A stretch of DNA of 64,000 bases from Nostoc sp. CENA543 (GCF_002896875.1 NZ_CP023278.1:4596501-4660500), one strand, 5' to 3'. Shown: positions 45,734-55,738, counted from the first letter of the stretch. The notes: a model not told the origin generated them from the sequence alone. A program made the numbers and translations.

Positions 45734-45764
45734 GTTGGGTAGTGTTTTGGTAACATTACCCAAC
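45734..45764 (+). terminator. Hairpin after the prepilin gene
   Basis: GTTGGGTAgTGTT-ttggt-AACAtTACCCAAC: a strong stem 57 bp after the stop. There is no long T-run, but it is well placed to end or stabilise the pilin mRNA. Confidence 0.65.
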
Positions 45765-45851
45765 TTCTGTAATAAGCTAAAAGTGATATTTTTCACCTAA
45801 ATTTACTGTCTGTCTTTTAATTTTTAATTCCACGTATTTGTGTTAAAGTTT

Positions 45852-48071
45852 ATGACTTATTCACCAACTATTAGTAAATATGAGCAGCTTGCAGAAAAAT
45901 ATTTACTTACCAAGAATTACATCCAAGCAGCAAATGTATATGAAGAAGCAATTGCTATAGAACCTAATATTAAGTCCTACTATTGGCACTTGGGATTAAT
46001 TTTGCTCTTGCAGGGACAAGAGGTAGAAGCTCAAACAACTTGGTTTATGGCAATAATGGATGGAGAAGCAGAACAAGTTGATGCTTGGAATACGGAATTA
46101 GTCGCGATTTTAAAAACGGAAGCTGAACACCAGGAAGAACTAGAAGAATATTCTATTGCTGAGAAAATTCGCCAGAATATAAAGGAAATTTCTCCTAAAG
46201 ATATTCATAATCTATTACATCTTGTTTTGCTATCTATCAAATTAGAAATTTATGCAGGTAGCGATTTGCAAGAATTGGGATTAATCGATATTCTCCAGGG
46301 TAAATTGGCTTTAGAACTTAATTTAAAATTATTGATGCAAGTTGTAAAAGCTACGTTAGATTATGCTCCTGCACATCCCTCAACTCTAAATTTTCTCGAT
46401 GCTTGTTTACCTTATTGTCGAAATAATACCAAAGATTTACTAAATATTATAATGCCATCGGCAATAGAAATCGCCTACTCCAAACAACTACCAGGAATAG
46501 CAGCTAAGATATGTGAAACTTATTTAAAATTAAGCCCTAATAATGCAGAGATGATAGGTCAATTATCTAGTTTTTATCAGAATTCAAATCAATTTACTAA
46601 AGGTATAGAAACAGCAAAACTATACTATCTTTTAGTAGAAGAGTTTGCGGACAAAGTTTTTGCAAATCGCCAAATACTTCGCGGATTAATGAGCGCAGGA
46701 GGCTATTGGGAAGAATCTTGCTCCGTAAATAAAACACAAGAGGCATTAATAGCGTCTCTAATAGAAAATCAACCTATGCAACTTGATAATGTCAGAATAT
46801 CACGATTGTTCAATGCTAATTTTTTTAGTCCATATATTGAAGATAATCCTAGAAAAAATAGAAATATTCAAAATGATTTAATGCGGGTTTGCAATGCCAA
46901 TATAGCCAATTATGCAAAAGAGAAAGTAGAAAAATACTTTTATGGTCATTTAGAAAGAAGAAAACAAAAACAGGCGAACACAAAAATTAGAATTGGCTAT
47001 CTATCACATTGTCTTAAAAGTCACTCTGTAGGCTGGCTAGCACGGTGGCTATTTGAGTATCATGACAGAGATAAATTTGAAATATATGCTTATTGTATTA
47101 ATACTAATCCATATCTTGATCCTTTACATGAATGGTATCTAAGTAAAGTAGACAAAGTATATAAATCAATAAATAGTAGTGATTTTTCTGAACAAATTTA
47201 TCAAGATGAAATTGATATTTTAATCGATTTAGATAGTATTACTCTTGATATCAGCTGTGAAGTTATAGGTATGAAACCTGCACCAATTCAAGTTACTTGG
47301 TTGGGTTTTGATGCTTCTGGTAGCCCATCGATAGATTATTTTATTGCAGACTCCTACGTCTTACCAGATTCAGCACAAGAATATTACACAGAAAAAATTT
47401 GGCGTTTACCTCAAACTTATATAGCTGTAGATGGGTTTGAAGTAAGTGTACCTACAGTAACTCGTCAGGACTTAGATATTCCTCATGATGCAGTTGTTTA
47501 TCTATGTGGCCAAAGAGGCTTTAAGCGACATCCAGACATAACAAGACTGCAATTAAAAATTATTAAAGAAGTTCCCAATAGCTACTTCTTGATTAAAGGT
47601 ATCTCTGATGAAGATTCTATTAAAGTATTCTTTGATGGGTTAGCAGATGAAGAAGGTGTAGATACCTCTAGGTTACGCTTTCTTCCTATTGTTATGTCCG
47701 AATCAATTCATCGTGCTAATTTAGATATCGCCGATATAGTTTTAGATACCTATCCCTACAATGGAGCTACAACCACTTTAGAAACTTTGTGGATGTGTAT
47801 TCCTATGGTGACAAAAGTCGGTGAGCAATTTGCAGCGCGCAACAGCTACACCATGATGATGAATGCTGGTGTTACAGAAGGAATAGCTTGGACTGATGAC
47901 GAATATGTAGAGTGGGGTGTGCGTTTAGGTAAAGATGAAGCCTTAAGACAACAAGTGGCTTGGAAGTTAAGACAGTCGAGAAAAACATCACCTCTATGGA
48001 ATGGTAAGCAGTTTACCCGCGAAATGGAGAAAGCCTTTACCCAAATGTGGGAAATATATATGAGTTCATAG
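45852..48071 (+). CDS. TPR protein with GT41 (SPINDLY/OGT-like) glycosyltransferase domain
   Basis: 739 residues from ATG 45852 (MTYSPTISKYEQL); a GTG at 45840 would add four. The N-terminal part has TPR-like helices (YLLTKNYIQAANVYEEAIAI). The C-terminal 370 residues match GT41: RIGYLSHCLKSHSVGWLARW, KPAPIQVTWLGFDASGS, DIADIVLDTYPYNGATTTLETLW, the last being the nucleotide-sugar-binding region. Eukaryotic relatives add O-GlcNAc to Ser/Thr; bacterial ones also glycosylate proteins. Directly after the pilin gene, so the pilin is a candidate target (inference). Its stop codon overlaps the first base of MITE-like copy 2. Confidence 0.85.
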   Translation: MTYSPTISKYEQLAEKYLLTKNYIQAANVYEEAIAIEPNIKSYYWHLGLILLLQGQEVEAQTTWFMAIMDGEAEQVDAWNTELVAILKTEAEHQEELEEYSIAEKIRQNIKEISPKDIHNLLHLVLLSIKLEIYAGSDLQELGLIDILQGKLALELNLKLLMQVVKATLDYAPAHPSTLNFLDACLPYCRNNTKDLLNIIMPSAIEIAYSKQLPGIAAKICETYLKLSPNNAEMIGQLSSFYQNSNQFTKGIETAKLYYLLVEEFADKVFANRQILRGLMSAGGYWEESCSVNKTQEALIASLIENQPMQLDNVRISRLFNANFFSPYIEDNPRKNRNIQNDLMRVCNANIANYAKEKVEKYFYGHLERRKQKQANTKIRIGYLSHCLKSHSVGWLARWLFEYHDRDKFEIYAYCINTNPYLDPLHEWYLSKVDKVYKSINSSDFSEQIYQDEIDILIDLDSITLDISCEVIGMKPAPIQVTWLGFDASGSPSIDYFIADSYVLPDSAQEYYTEKIWRLPQTYIAVDGFEVSVPTVTRQDLDIPHDAVVYLCGQRGFKRHPDITRLQLKIIKEVPNSYFLIKGISDEDSIKVFFDGLADEEGVDTSRLRFLPIVMSESIHRANLDIADIVLDTYPYNGATTTLETLWMCIPMVTKVGEQFAARNSYTMMMNAGVTEGIAWTDDEYVEWGVRLGKDEALRQQVAWKLRQSRKTSPLWNGKQFTREMEKAFTQMWEIYMSS

Positions 48072-48271
48072 TGAGTTCAACGAATTTAAAAAACCCCTCT
48101 CCAAACCTCTCCCCTGCAAGGAGAGAGGCCTCAAAACCTTAATTTTTCGTTGAGTTTCAAGATATTTAAGCCCCTCTCCGCGTCGGAGCGAAAAGTCTGA
48201 GCGGAGGTTTCCTCCGATCAGAACTTTTCAAGAGAGAGGGGTTTGGGGAGAGGTCATCGAATTCACGTTAA
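48071..48271. repeat. MITE-like element, copy 2, with nested hairpin insertion
   Basis: Begins GTGAGTTCAACGA and ends TCATCGAATTCACGTTAA; shares internal CCCCTCTCC...GGAGAGAGG blocks with copy 1 (2940-3110). In the second palindrome, where copy 1 has CTCCGTATCGGAG, this copy carries an extra hairpin, GAAAAGTCTGAGCGGAGG-TTT-CCTCCGATCAGAACTTTTC. Its ends overlap the stop codons of both convergent genes. Confidence 0.75.
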
Positions 48272-49957
48272 TTTCACGACTTGTTTATAGAATGCTTCCA
48301 AACCTGCGACACAAACCTGATCATCAAATAATTGATCATGACGTTGACTCATACATTCTGAAATCTCATGTCGCCAATCTGAATCCTGTGCTAATTTGAC
48401 GGCAATATCAATATATTCCTGTTCATTATCAGCAATAGTATCTATCACCCCTAGCATTTTCAGAAAACTATCAGAGTGACGACCCCGCATAAATGCACCA
48501 GGACAAGTAACCACAGGAAGATTACAAGCGATCGCTTCTAAGGTAGTATTACCACCAGACCAGGTAAATGTATCTAAGTAAATATCTGATAGCAGGTTAA
48601 TCATCAGATAATCCAGTCTTTCGGGAATATTTAAAAATACACAGTAATCTGTAAAATCTAGCTCTAAAGCTGCAAAAGCTCGTTGTAGACGTTCTTGCAA
48701 TAAAGTACCACGCAAAAATATAAATTTCGCTTGTGGTACACGAGACGCTATTTCTGCAAAAATAAAATCATATTGTGGCAAATATTTAAACGGTGCTTGG
48801 CAGCATAAATAGAGAATATCATCATCTGACAAGCCAAAGTCAGCACGACTTTTGACAACAGGTGGAATATATGGTTTAGGATATGAAACGCCAATATTAG
48901 GTAAAAGAATTAATTTTTCTGAATAGTGTTCTTGAGCATTTTCTGCTTCCATTAATTGGCTAGATAAGAAGTAATGAATTGTCGGTAAACCAGTAGTTAC
49001 TGGATGTCCCCATGCTACACACTGTACAGGTGCAAGTCGCAAAGAACCCATGAGCAGATTTTGAGGATTCATCCCAATTTCTGGATAAACTAAAATATGC
49101 AGTTTATCGGCAATTATTTGTTCACAGGCACTAGATAAATCATGAGGAATATGGTGGAAAAAGTCACTGTATTCTCTAAATTTATCAGTTACTGTATCTG
49201 GTTCATTACCTGTGTAATAACAGTAAATTTCAAAGTTGTTATGGTTGCAGTATTTTAACCAACCAGTTAACCAAAGTGTGCCACTGTAAGAATGCAGATA
49301 ATGAGAAACATAACCAACTCGAATTTTTTGGTTGGTTTCGAGTTGGGGCGTAGATAAAGGTACTATCCATTGAGGAAAGTTTGCTGACATAATTTCATAA
49401 ACTAACTTTCCATATAGGCATTGTAAATCTACATCATTTTGAGCTTGATAAGACAGATAGAAATTCGTTAGCCTACTAATACCTGCTAAAGCACTTTCTT
49501 TTTCTGCAACACTTTGTAGGTGGGTTTGCTCAACTAACTTCTGTAGTCCCTGAGCATAGCGTTGACGATAAGATAATATTTCTTCGGGATTGTTGTAAAT
49601 GGTCGGAACTGTTAAATACTTTAGCAGTTGAAAAGTATAGTCATCAGGTAAATATTGGCAGGCTTTCTCTGCACAATCAATTGCTGCTTGAGTGTAGCCA
49701 TTGCGTCGCAAATCAATAATTAATGTAAAATGCAGCCTACCATCTGTAGGATAATGATTAATTCCTAATTCTAGAGTTTCAAAATACTCCTCTAGTAAGT
49801 TTAAACTTCTGTAACACTGGCTTAGATGCCAGTATATATCTGCACTTGAATGACCTAATTCAATTAATTTTTGATACGCTGCGATCGCTTCTTGCCATTT
49901 ACCATCATTATATAAACTATGACTCAGGTAAAAAAAAACTCTTCTTCTTGTATTTGG
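48263..49957 (-). pseudogene. TPR-GT41 glycosyltransferase, open frame without start; probable 3' part of the upstream ORF
   Basis: About 564 codons are open after a TAG at 49958-49960, with no ATG; the first alternative start (TTG 49711) would cut TPR helices. The first part is TPR (NDGKWQEAIAAYQKLIEL), then a GT41 domain: RVGYVSHYLHSYSGTLWLTGW, LAPVQCVAWGHPVTTGLP, DIYLDTFTWSGGNTTLEAIACNLPVVTCPG. A one-base backward slip on the nine-T tract at 49930-49938 joins it to the methyltransferase-GT4 ORF. The last residues and stop come from the MITE-like repeat end. Likely a frameshifted or slippage-controlled fusion. Confidence 0.7.
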
Positions 49958-52242
49958 CTAAAACTTGTTAGTTCATAGGCAGAGATATTTTCCGCTTTGG
50001 CTTTTACTAGTGCTTCTTTGTTTTCATATTCTAAAATAATTCTGCCATGAATTTGAGGTATTAAAACTTGCCATTGGATATTGGCTAAATTTTCTAATAA
50101 GGAAATTGCTAATCCATCAGAAATATCTACATCTTCTTCCATGAGCAGATTCATAGTTACACTAGATAACAATAACTCTGCATCTTCAGTTGATATATTA
50201 GTAGCATCAATTAATAAAGTAGTCTTGCTACTATCAGGGTGAATTGCTAGTGTCTTGATTACTTGAGCTAATTCTAAACAGACTAAATCTTCTGATTCTG
50301 ACCAATCTGGAAATATAATTAAATTAATTCCTCTTAAATTTAATGGCTGAAGAGTAGTATTAATCAAAGTATGACTAACAATATCTGCCATTTTCGACCA
50401 AGAAAACTTTTTCGCCTGTGCTAAACCAGCAGTAATTAATGATTGACGAACCCCAGGTTTTTGAACTTCGCATAGTGCATTTATCAATCCATTGACATCA
50501 TTGTCATTAATATATATTGCTGCTTTTTCTGCTACCTCTGGAATGGAAGAGTTAGGACAAGTAATAACAGGACAACCACAAGCCATCGCTTCAAGTACAG
50601 GCATTCCAAAACCTTCATATTTAGAAGGATAAACTAAAGCTATAGCACCAGAGTAAGCTATAGCTAACTCTTCATCACTCAGTTGTAAAGTATGAACAAT
50701 ACTGCCTGATGTATAGGCTCTAAATTCAGAGGCTAATGCAGTTCCAATTCCAGTACAAACTATATCGAATCCAAAATTACTTACTAGTTGAGAAAATGCC
50801 TGGAAGAACAAAATACCATTTTTATAACCATTACCTGTTCCAACTAAGAGGAAATAAGGTTTCGTAATACCATATTTAATTTTGAAACTGCTTACTTTTG
50901 AAGATGATGCTGGTAATAGTGGATTCTTAACTCCACAATAAGCTACGCTTACAGAATCTTGAGAAATATGAGGAAAGAATTTTGCTAAATCGTGGGCAGT
51001 ATTCTCAGAAATTGCTACATAAGCTAGTGCTTGTTTAATAGCTTGATGCTTTGCTTGCCACATGAGATTCTTCATATCCCATCCCATAACTTCTGGTATC
51101 ATGTCGTAAGCCATAAACACAGAAGATGTTGTCACGGGCGTAGTATAGTAAGAAGAGATAAATAAGTCTGCTCCTTCTTGATCACATACTTGCTGTAGCA
51201 TTTCTCTGTCTGCATCCATCTCATGGTAATCGTAACTGGGAATATTAATGTATCGAATACCAGGGATTTTAGGTGCTGTACCTACACGATCAAGTAAAAT
51301 AATATGCTTGGCGAACCCGTTACTTGCCCATTCTTCTAATAAAGATTTCCAAACGCGCGCAATACCAGTTTTATATAGTTGGAAAAATACACCGTCTATT
51401 AATATATTTAGATTTTTAGTAGCCAAATCAGTAGTCGTTTTTGTTAATTCTACAGAATTATGATATTGAGGATTAATTAATTTGCTAACAGCTTTTGAAT
51501 AGTCACTTGCCAGTAGAGATTCTTTATTTAAGTTCTGAGGCTGACTATTACATATGTTATGGAAAATGTCAGGGGGTAGTTTTTTTTCTGTTAGTAAATG
51601 TAAAGACCTACCGTTAGAGTAAAAGTTTAAATTATATTTATCTGCAATTTCTGATAAAGATGCAAATGTATACAGTGATATATGTTGACCCTCATGGGTT
51701 GCATAATACCACCATTCATCAGGCTTAGGATTATTTTCTGGTAAAATTTCTGTACTAAATAAAATATTTCTGGAAAATTGAAGAATATTCTCTATCTCTT
51801 GAATAGGATTTACAAAATGTTCAAACACTTCAAACGCAGTAACTAATTCATAATTAATATTTTCATCTTTATCAATTTCAAAATCTTGGGCAAATAAATT
51901 ATGACAGAATTTATCGAACCAATAAAAATCAAAGCCATAGTCTCTCATTTGTCTCACAAATAGACCATAACCACCGCCGTAATCCAAAAACTTTGCATCA
52001 TGAGCAAAAAGATGAAAAATTATTTGAGATGCTTTTTGGGAAAGATGCTGATTACGGAATACTAAACCAACATCTGTTTTAGCTATAGCATCAGAGTAGG
52101 CTTCTACTAACCAATAAGGTTCTTCTGTTTGCACAAAACCACAATGGGAGCATTGAAAATAATTAACCTGATGTTTACCTAATAAAATTGCTTCAGCAAA
52201 GAACTTAGATTCAGAGCCACAAACCTTACATTTAGTTAACAT
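49924..52242 (-). CDS. Zinc-ribbon/SAM-methyltransferase + GT4 glycosyltransferase
   Basis: 772 residues. Cys motif CKVCGS...CSHCG (4-36), then a class I methyltransferase (FLDYGGGYGLFVRQM, ELVTAFEVFEHF) to about residue 220. From about 275 there is a GT4 glycosyltransferase: LIDGVFFQLYKTGIARVW, YFLLVGTGNGYKNG, and the nucleotide-sugar motif PSKYEGFGMPVLEAMACGCP. The last 150 residues (NLIIFPDWSESEDLVCLEL) are a helper domain seen in large cyanobacterial glycosyltransferases. The protein ends EEEFFFT at a run of nine T; a -1 shift there continues into the TPR-GT41 ORF (total about 1,326 residues). Likely modifies surface glycans or pilin. Confidence 0.85.
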   Translation of the reverse strand: MLTKCKVCGSESKFFAEAILLGKHQVNYFQCSHCGFVQTEEPYWLVEAYSDAIAKTDVGLVFRNQHLSQKASQIIFHLFAHDAKFLDYGGGYGLFVRQMRDYGFDFYWFDKFCHNLFAQDFEIDKDENINYELVTAFEVFEHFVNPIQEIENILQFSRNILFSTEILPENNPKPDEWWYYATHEGQHISLYTFASLSEIADKYNLNFYSNGRSLHLLTEKKLPPDIFHNICNSQPQNLNKESLLASDYSKAVSKLINPQYHNSVELTKTTTDLATKNLNILIDGVFFQLYKTGIARVWKSLLEEWASNGFAKHIILLDRVGTAPKIPGIRYINIPSYDYHEMDADREMLQQVCDQEGADLFISSYYTTPVTTSSVFMAYDMIPEVMGWDMKNLMWQAKHQAIKQALAYVAISENTAHDLAKFFPHISQDSVSVAYCGVKNPLLPASSSKVSSFKIKYGITKPYFLLVGTGNGYKNGILFFQAFSQLVSNFGFDIVCTGIGTALASEFRAYTSGSIVHTLQLSDEELAIAYSGAIALVYPSKYEGFGMPVLEAMACGCPVITCPNSSIPEVAEKAAIYINDNDVNGLINALCEVQKPGVRQSLITAGLAQAKKFSWSKMADIVSHTLINTTLQPLNLRGINLIIFPDWSESEDLVCLELAQVIKTLAIHPDSSKTTLLIDATNISTEDAELLLSSVTMNLLMEEDVDISDGLAISLLENLANIQWQVLIPQIHGRIILEYENKEALVKAKAENISAYELTSFSQIQEEEFFFT

Positions 52243-52420
52243 ATAAATTTACACTCTCCATTTTTTCAATTTTCAATTGCTTATACTATTTTTTGCAAAG
52301 AGGCAATATATGCCAATTCTTTCTATACTTCCCCTGATAAGTCGGAGAGAACAATACTTGTTTTTTTTCTTGACAAACGCTGTCTAACACAACGCATTTT
52401 CAAGAAGATTTTTATGTTGA

Positions 52421-52819
52421 TTATTTGTAACTTTGTTGCCGTTTTTTTATATCCTCCAAAATTACTTTGTAATCTTGTCTATCAGGATGTAGTGTTACCA
52501 GTTTTTCCACAACTTCTCTTGCTCCTTTAAAATCTTTTAACTGTACGCGTATTAGGGAAAGCTTTTCCAACACGACTTGGTTGTTTGGTTCTTTTTGTAA
52601 AATTAATGCGTAACTTTTAGCTTGTTCTTGCAATGAGGACTCAGCAGATGTAGTAGGATTGACTCTTGCATGATTCTGAATCCCTCTTTGAATTAATGGA
52701 ACAATTGCAAATAACGTTGAACCAAAGAAGGAAATCATTGAAACTATCGTGAAAATTCTTTTTTTCCGTTCAATTTGTCTTTTACGCGTCTCTAAATAGT
52801 CATCCCCTGATCTAGCCAT
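52421..52819 (-). CDS. Membrane-anchored TPR-like protein
   Basis: 132 residues. A basic N-terminus (RKRQIERKKR), one membrane helix (FTIVSMISFFGSTLFAIVPL), then a TPR-like helical part (AKSYALILQKEPNNQVVLEKLSLIRVQLKDFKGAREVVEKLV). It is 178 bp upstream of the methyltransferase-GT4 gene on the same strand. Similar small TPR anchors occur near cyanobacterial membrane assemblies; the function is unknown. Confidence 0.7.
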   Translation of the reverse strand: MARSGDDYLETRKRQIERKKRIFTIVSMISFFGSTLFAIVPLIQRGIQNHARVNPTTSAESSLQEQAKSYALILQKEPNNQVVLEKLSLIRVQLKDFKGAREVVEKLVTLHPDRQDYKVILEDIKKRQQSYK

Positions 52820-53562
52820 GTTTGAATCTGAGTTGTGGTAAATACTGAGTTATAGCAAGCTTCTAGATAAGAGATTACCCATTACTTCACAGAAACTAAC
52901 ATCTCAACTAGATTTTTTTAATGCTGGTATAAAGCCAAATATTACGATGTATGAACTGTGGCAGAAATAAAAAACTTCTTGATTACGGTTGATAAAATAT
53001 ACAAAACGAAAAAGAGTTACTTACTTAAGTATTTACTTAGTTATGTGGTTTTTCCGCCTCGACAGAAATAAAATTGATTTTGGCTAAACTTTTAGAGAAA
53101 AATTAAAACTATATTAAGATTTGCAATAATACGATAAAATCTCCGATGTTTGCGTTATCGTATATAATCGTTTGAATCTACAGAGCAAATATTCTGTCAG
53201 TGTTGTTTCAACATCTTTAATTAGCCAGTATTTTATGGGCTTTATAAAAGTTGCAAAGATTCTTGTAGATACGAGAAATAAGTCTTTAAAGGCTGTTTTT
53301 CCTAGTATGCTGACTGCAAACTTGAAGGCGATCGCTCACCCCGTCTTGCATTGACTATAGTTGCTTGCTACAGTTCAGGCTTTGTGGAGTAATTACCGTA
53401 CAAAACCGAATTGACAAGCAAATTTATCGAGTTTGTTATGGTATAGTAAAAAAGTTAAGACTTGCTTTACCAAATACACTCTACGCGTTTTTGACAGTTG
53501 CAAAACGGAAAGCAGTTTTGATTAAGCATTTACCCAATAAAATTTTGAATTGAATCGAGGTT
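52820..53562. other. Intergenic region, no supported gene
   Basis: About 740 bp. Two short open frames on the plus strand (53172-53354 and 53365-53553) lack ribosome binding sites and recognisable motifs. One HIP1-related site lies near 53330. Confidence 0.4.
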
Positions 53563-53781
53563 ATGACTCAGCAAGTAATTCACCCAATGGTGAAATTGCA
53601 GCGTAACGTGCAATCACTCGTTGAATCCAATATTATCAAGCCAAACGATAGCATTTGGAAAATTGCGCTGCTTTATGGAAACGATTGGCAGCATTGGAAA
53701 CAGGAACTCTTAGACTTTGGTTTCACTATGCAAGATCCAATAGGGGATTTGCTAGCAGTGGAAGCATGGGATGAAGAATAG
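53563..53781 (+). CDS. Small conserved cyanobacterial protein (DUF4327-like)
   Basis: 72 residues, ATG 53563. VKLQRNVQSLVESNIIKPNDSIWKIALLYGNDWQHWKQELLDFGFTMQDPIGDLLAVEAW. It resembles DUF4327, a short family restricted to cyanobacteria; the ending PIGDLL is shared. No function is known. An STRR tract follows its stop. Confidence 0.65.
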   Translation: MTQQVIHPMVKLQRNVQSLVESNIIKPNDSIWKIALLYGNDWQHWKQELLDFGFTMQDPIGDLLAVEAWDEE

Positions 53782-53782
53782 G

Positions 53783-53818
53783 GACTGGGGATTGGGGACT
53801 GGGGACTGGGGACTGGGT
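53783..53818. repeat. STRR tract GGGGACT/GGGGATT
   Basis: Tandem heptamers GGGGACTGGGGATTGGGGAC directly after the DUF4327-like gene. Confidence 0.7.
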
Positions 53819-53961
53819 AGTAGGAAAGTTTTTTTGAGTGTTGGTTTACTGTGATCACGTCCCAATCGACAGATGTGTAAATATCTCATCACTATATCCC
53901 CAATACCCAATACTTCGACAAGCTCAGTACAAGTCCCCGATACCCAATACCCAGTCCCTAA

Positions 53962-54366
53962 TCACCAATCCCCCAATTTATTGCCGTACTCTTCTTTGCC
54001 TTGTTTTTGGGAGCGAACGAAACGACAGTAACCGTTGAGACCTTTTTCAATTTGGTCTTTAATCTCTGTTACCCAGTTTAATTGTTCTTGAGTGCAGTAA
54101 CCTAAACTCTCAGCAATAACAAAGGCACTTTTGGTTTCGGCTAATGAACCACGAGCAATGTACATGAAACGCAATCTATCCAAGTAATGATAGCGTCCAT
54201 AGCCCTCAGCTATATTGAGCAAAATGCTAGCTGCTGCTCTGCGTAATTGATCGCTCAGATTGTAACGCTCAAAATCTGGCAACCTATCTGCCAGTCGATA
54301 AGCAGCCTTTAATAACTTAATACTATCTTGATAGAAGCCCAAAGACTCAAAACCCCTATCTCCCAT
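53962..54366 (-). CDS. Four-helix bundle protein (23S rRNA-intervening-sequence type)
   Basis: 134 residues. LPDFERYNLSDQLRRAAASILLNIAEGYGR and RLRFMYIARGSLAETKSAFVIAESLGY are the hallmark of the PF05635-like four-helix bundle family, named from ORFs inside 23S rRNA intervening sequences but also found as free genes. No rRNA is near. Function unknown. Confidence 0.88.
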   Translation of the reverse strand: MGDRGFESLGFYQDSIKLLKAAYRLADRLPDFERYNLSDQLRRAAASILLNIAEGYGRYHYLDRLRFMYIARGSLAETKSAFVIAESLGYCTQEQLNWVTEIKDQIEKGLNGYCRFVRSQKQGKEEYGNKLGDW

Positions 54367-54446
54367 ATCATTACAACCAAGATTCCTTCAATTCTATGAA
54401 GGATTTCTCCTAATTGCCTAGTCCCCAATCCCCAATCCCCAATCCC

Positions 54447-55721
54447 TTACAGACAATTAGCCAAGGCTTGGGCTAGTTCTTTAGACGTTTGATAGCGATC
54501 GCGCGGTAAAGGTTCTGTGACACGCTCAATAATCTCTCTTAATTGGGGTGTGACAGTGGGGATTTGGCTGACATCGAAGCGGAAACCGCGCCCTTTTTGG
54601 CGATAAAACTTAAAGGGATTTTCGCCTGTCAGTAGAAAAATTAGTGTTGGGCCGATCGCATATAAATCGGATTGCGTCAGGGGTTGTCCCCGTTCTTGTT
54701 CTGGCGCGCAGTAACCTTCCGCACCTATGCGAGTACCTGGGGTTGTGCCAATTTCCTTGACTGCACCAAAATCTAGCACCACTATTTGATTATTAGCATT
54801 CCGCACCATCAGGTTAGCGGGTTTAATATCGCGGTGAATTAATGGCGGTTCTTGAGAGTGGAGATAATCCAGAATATCGCAAGTTTGAATCATCCAGGCG
54901 ATCGCTTGCTGGGGGATGACGGGGCCATAAGTATAGATGCGTTTTTCTAAATCTTGGCCGTGAACTAGTTCCATTGCCAAGTATTTCTTACCGCCTTCGA
55001 CAAAAAAGTCATAATATTTAGGAATTCCCTCATGATTTAGGGATTTGAGGGTATGCGCCTCCCGATCAAATAATTCCTGAGCCTTAGCAATTTTCGCCAT
55101 ATCAGCATTCATTTGCTTCAGCACCAATAATTGAGGTTGTCCAGCAATCAACCCGGCTGCATCCCAAGCCAGATAGGTAGTACCCATACCTCCCTGTCCC
55201 AAAGTCCGTAAAACTTGGTAATAGCGGATTGTCTGCTGTACCGAAAGCGGTTGTCCACAATGGATGCAAAATAAGTTTCCTGGGGAATTTCCCTCATGAG
55301 TGCAACTAGGTTGAGCCGCCTTTCTTTGTGAGGTGACTGGTAGAGGCAGATTTTCTGACAAACTACCTAATCCTGGCGACGGTAAATCAGGCGTTGGTGC
55401 TGCTTCCTCCTGAATTTGAAACTGTAAGATTGGCCCTCCCTGCGCCAGTTGTAGCAGAGAATTATGGGGTAACGAACTCTGAATTACTAGCACCCCGTCA
55501 AGGAAAGTGCCATTTGTGCCTTTACTGATGATTTGCCATGAAACACCATTCTTAGCAGAACTGACTTGCCGAATTTCTAAATGATGCCTAGACACTAAAC
55601 TATCAGTTAACACAACATGATTATCCGTCGCTCGACCAATCCGAATGACGGCGGAATTTTCAAAGCACCACTGTTTGATGGGTGTTTTTTGTTGCGGTTC
55701 TAGCAAAATCAGAGTAACCAC
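54447..55721 (-). CDS. FHA-domain serine/threonine protein kinase
   Basis: 424 residues; GTG start (MVTLILLEPQQ). Residues 20-95 are an FHA domain (RIGRATDNHVVLTDSLVSRHHLEI, NGTFLDG). A zinc-ribbon-like piece follows (CTHEGNSPGNLFCIHCG). The kinase domain begins about 165: LGQGGMGTTYLAWD, LVLKQMN (Lys), HRDIKPANLM, LDFGAVKE (DFG). FHA domains bind phosphothreonine, so it may bind its own or a partner's phosphosites. A PP2C phosphatase gene lies 143 bp upstream on the same strand, a likely functional pair. Confidence 0.92.
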   Translation of the reverse strand: MVTLILLEPQQKTPIKQWCFENSAVIRIGRATDNHVVLTDSLVSRHHLEIRQVSSAKNGVSWQIISKGTNGTFLDGVLVIQSSLPHNSLLQLAQGGPILQFQIQEEAAPTPDLPSPGLGSLSENLPLPVTSQRKAAQPSCTHEGNSPGNLFCIHCGQPLSVQQTIRYYQVLRTLGQGGMGTTYLAWDAAGLIAGQPQLLVLKQMNADMAKIAKAQELFDREAHTLKSLNHEGIPKYYDFFVEGGKKYLAMELVHGQDLEKRIYTYGPVIPQQAIAWMIQTCDILDYLHSQEPPLIHRDIKPANLMVRNANNQIVVLDFGAVKEIGTTPGTRIGAEGYCAPEQERGQPLTQSDLYAIGPTLIFLLTGENPFKFYRQKGRGFRFDVSQIPTVTPQLREIIERVTEPLPRDRYQTSKELAQALANCL

Positions 55722-55738
55722 AATACAACCTGGATGAT

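Noticed and set aside
48085-48250. CRISPR-like regular spacing of CTCTCC/GGAGAG blocks
   Set aside because: Only a few palindromic blocks of unequal spacing, explained by the MITE-like element; no direct repeats with unique spacers.
53172-53553. Two consecutive short plus-strand open frames
   Set aside because: No ribosome binding sites, no recognisable motifs, atypical composition; likely chance.
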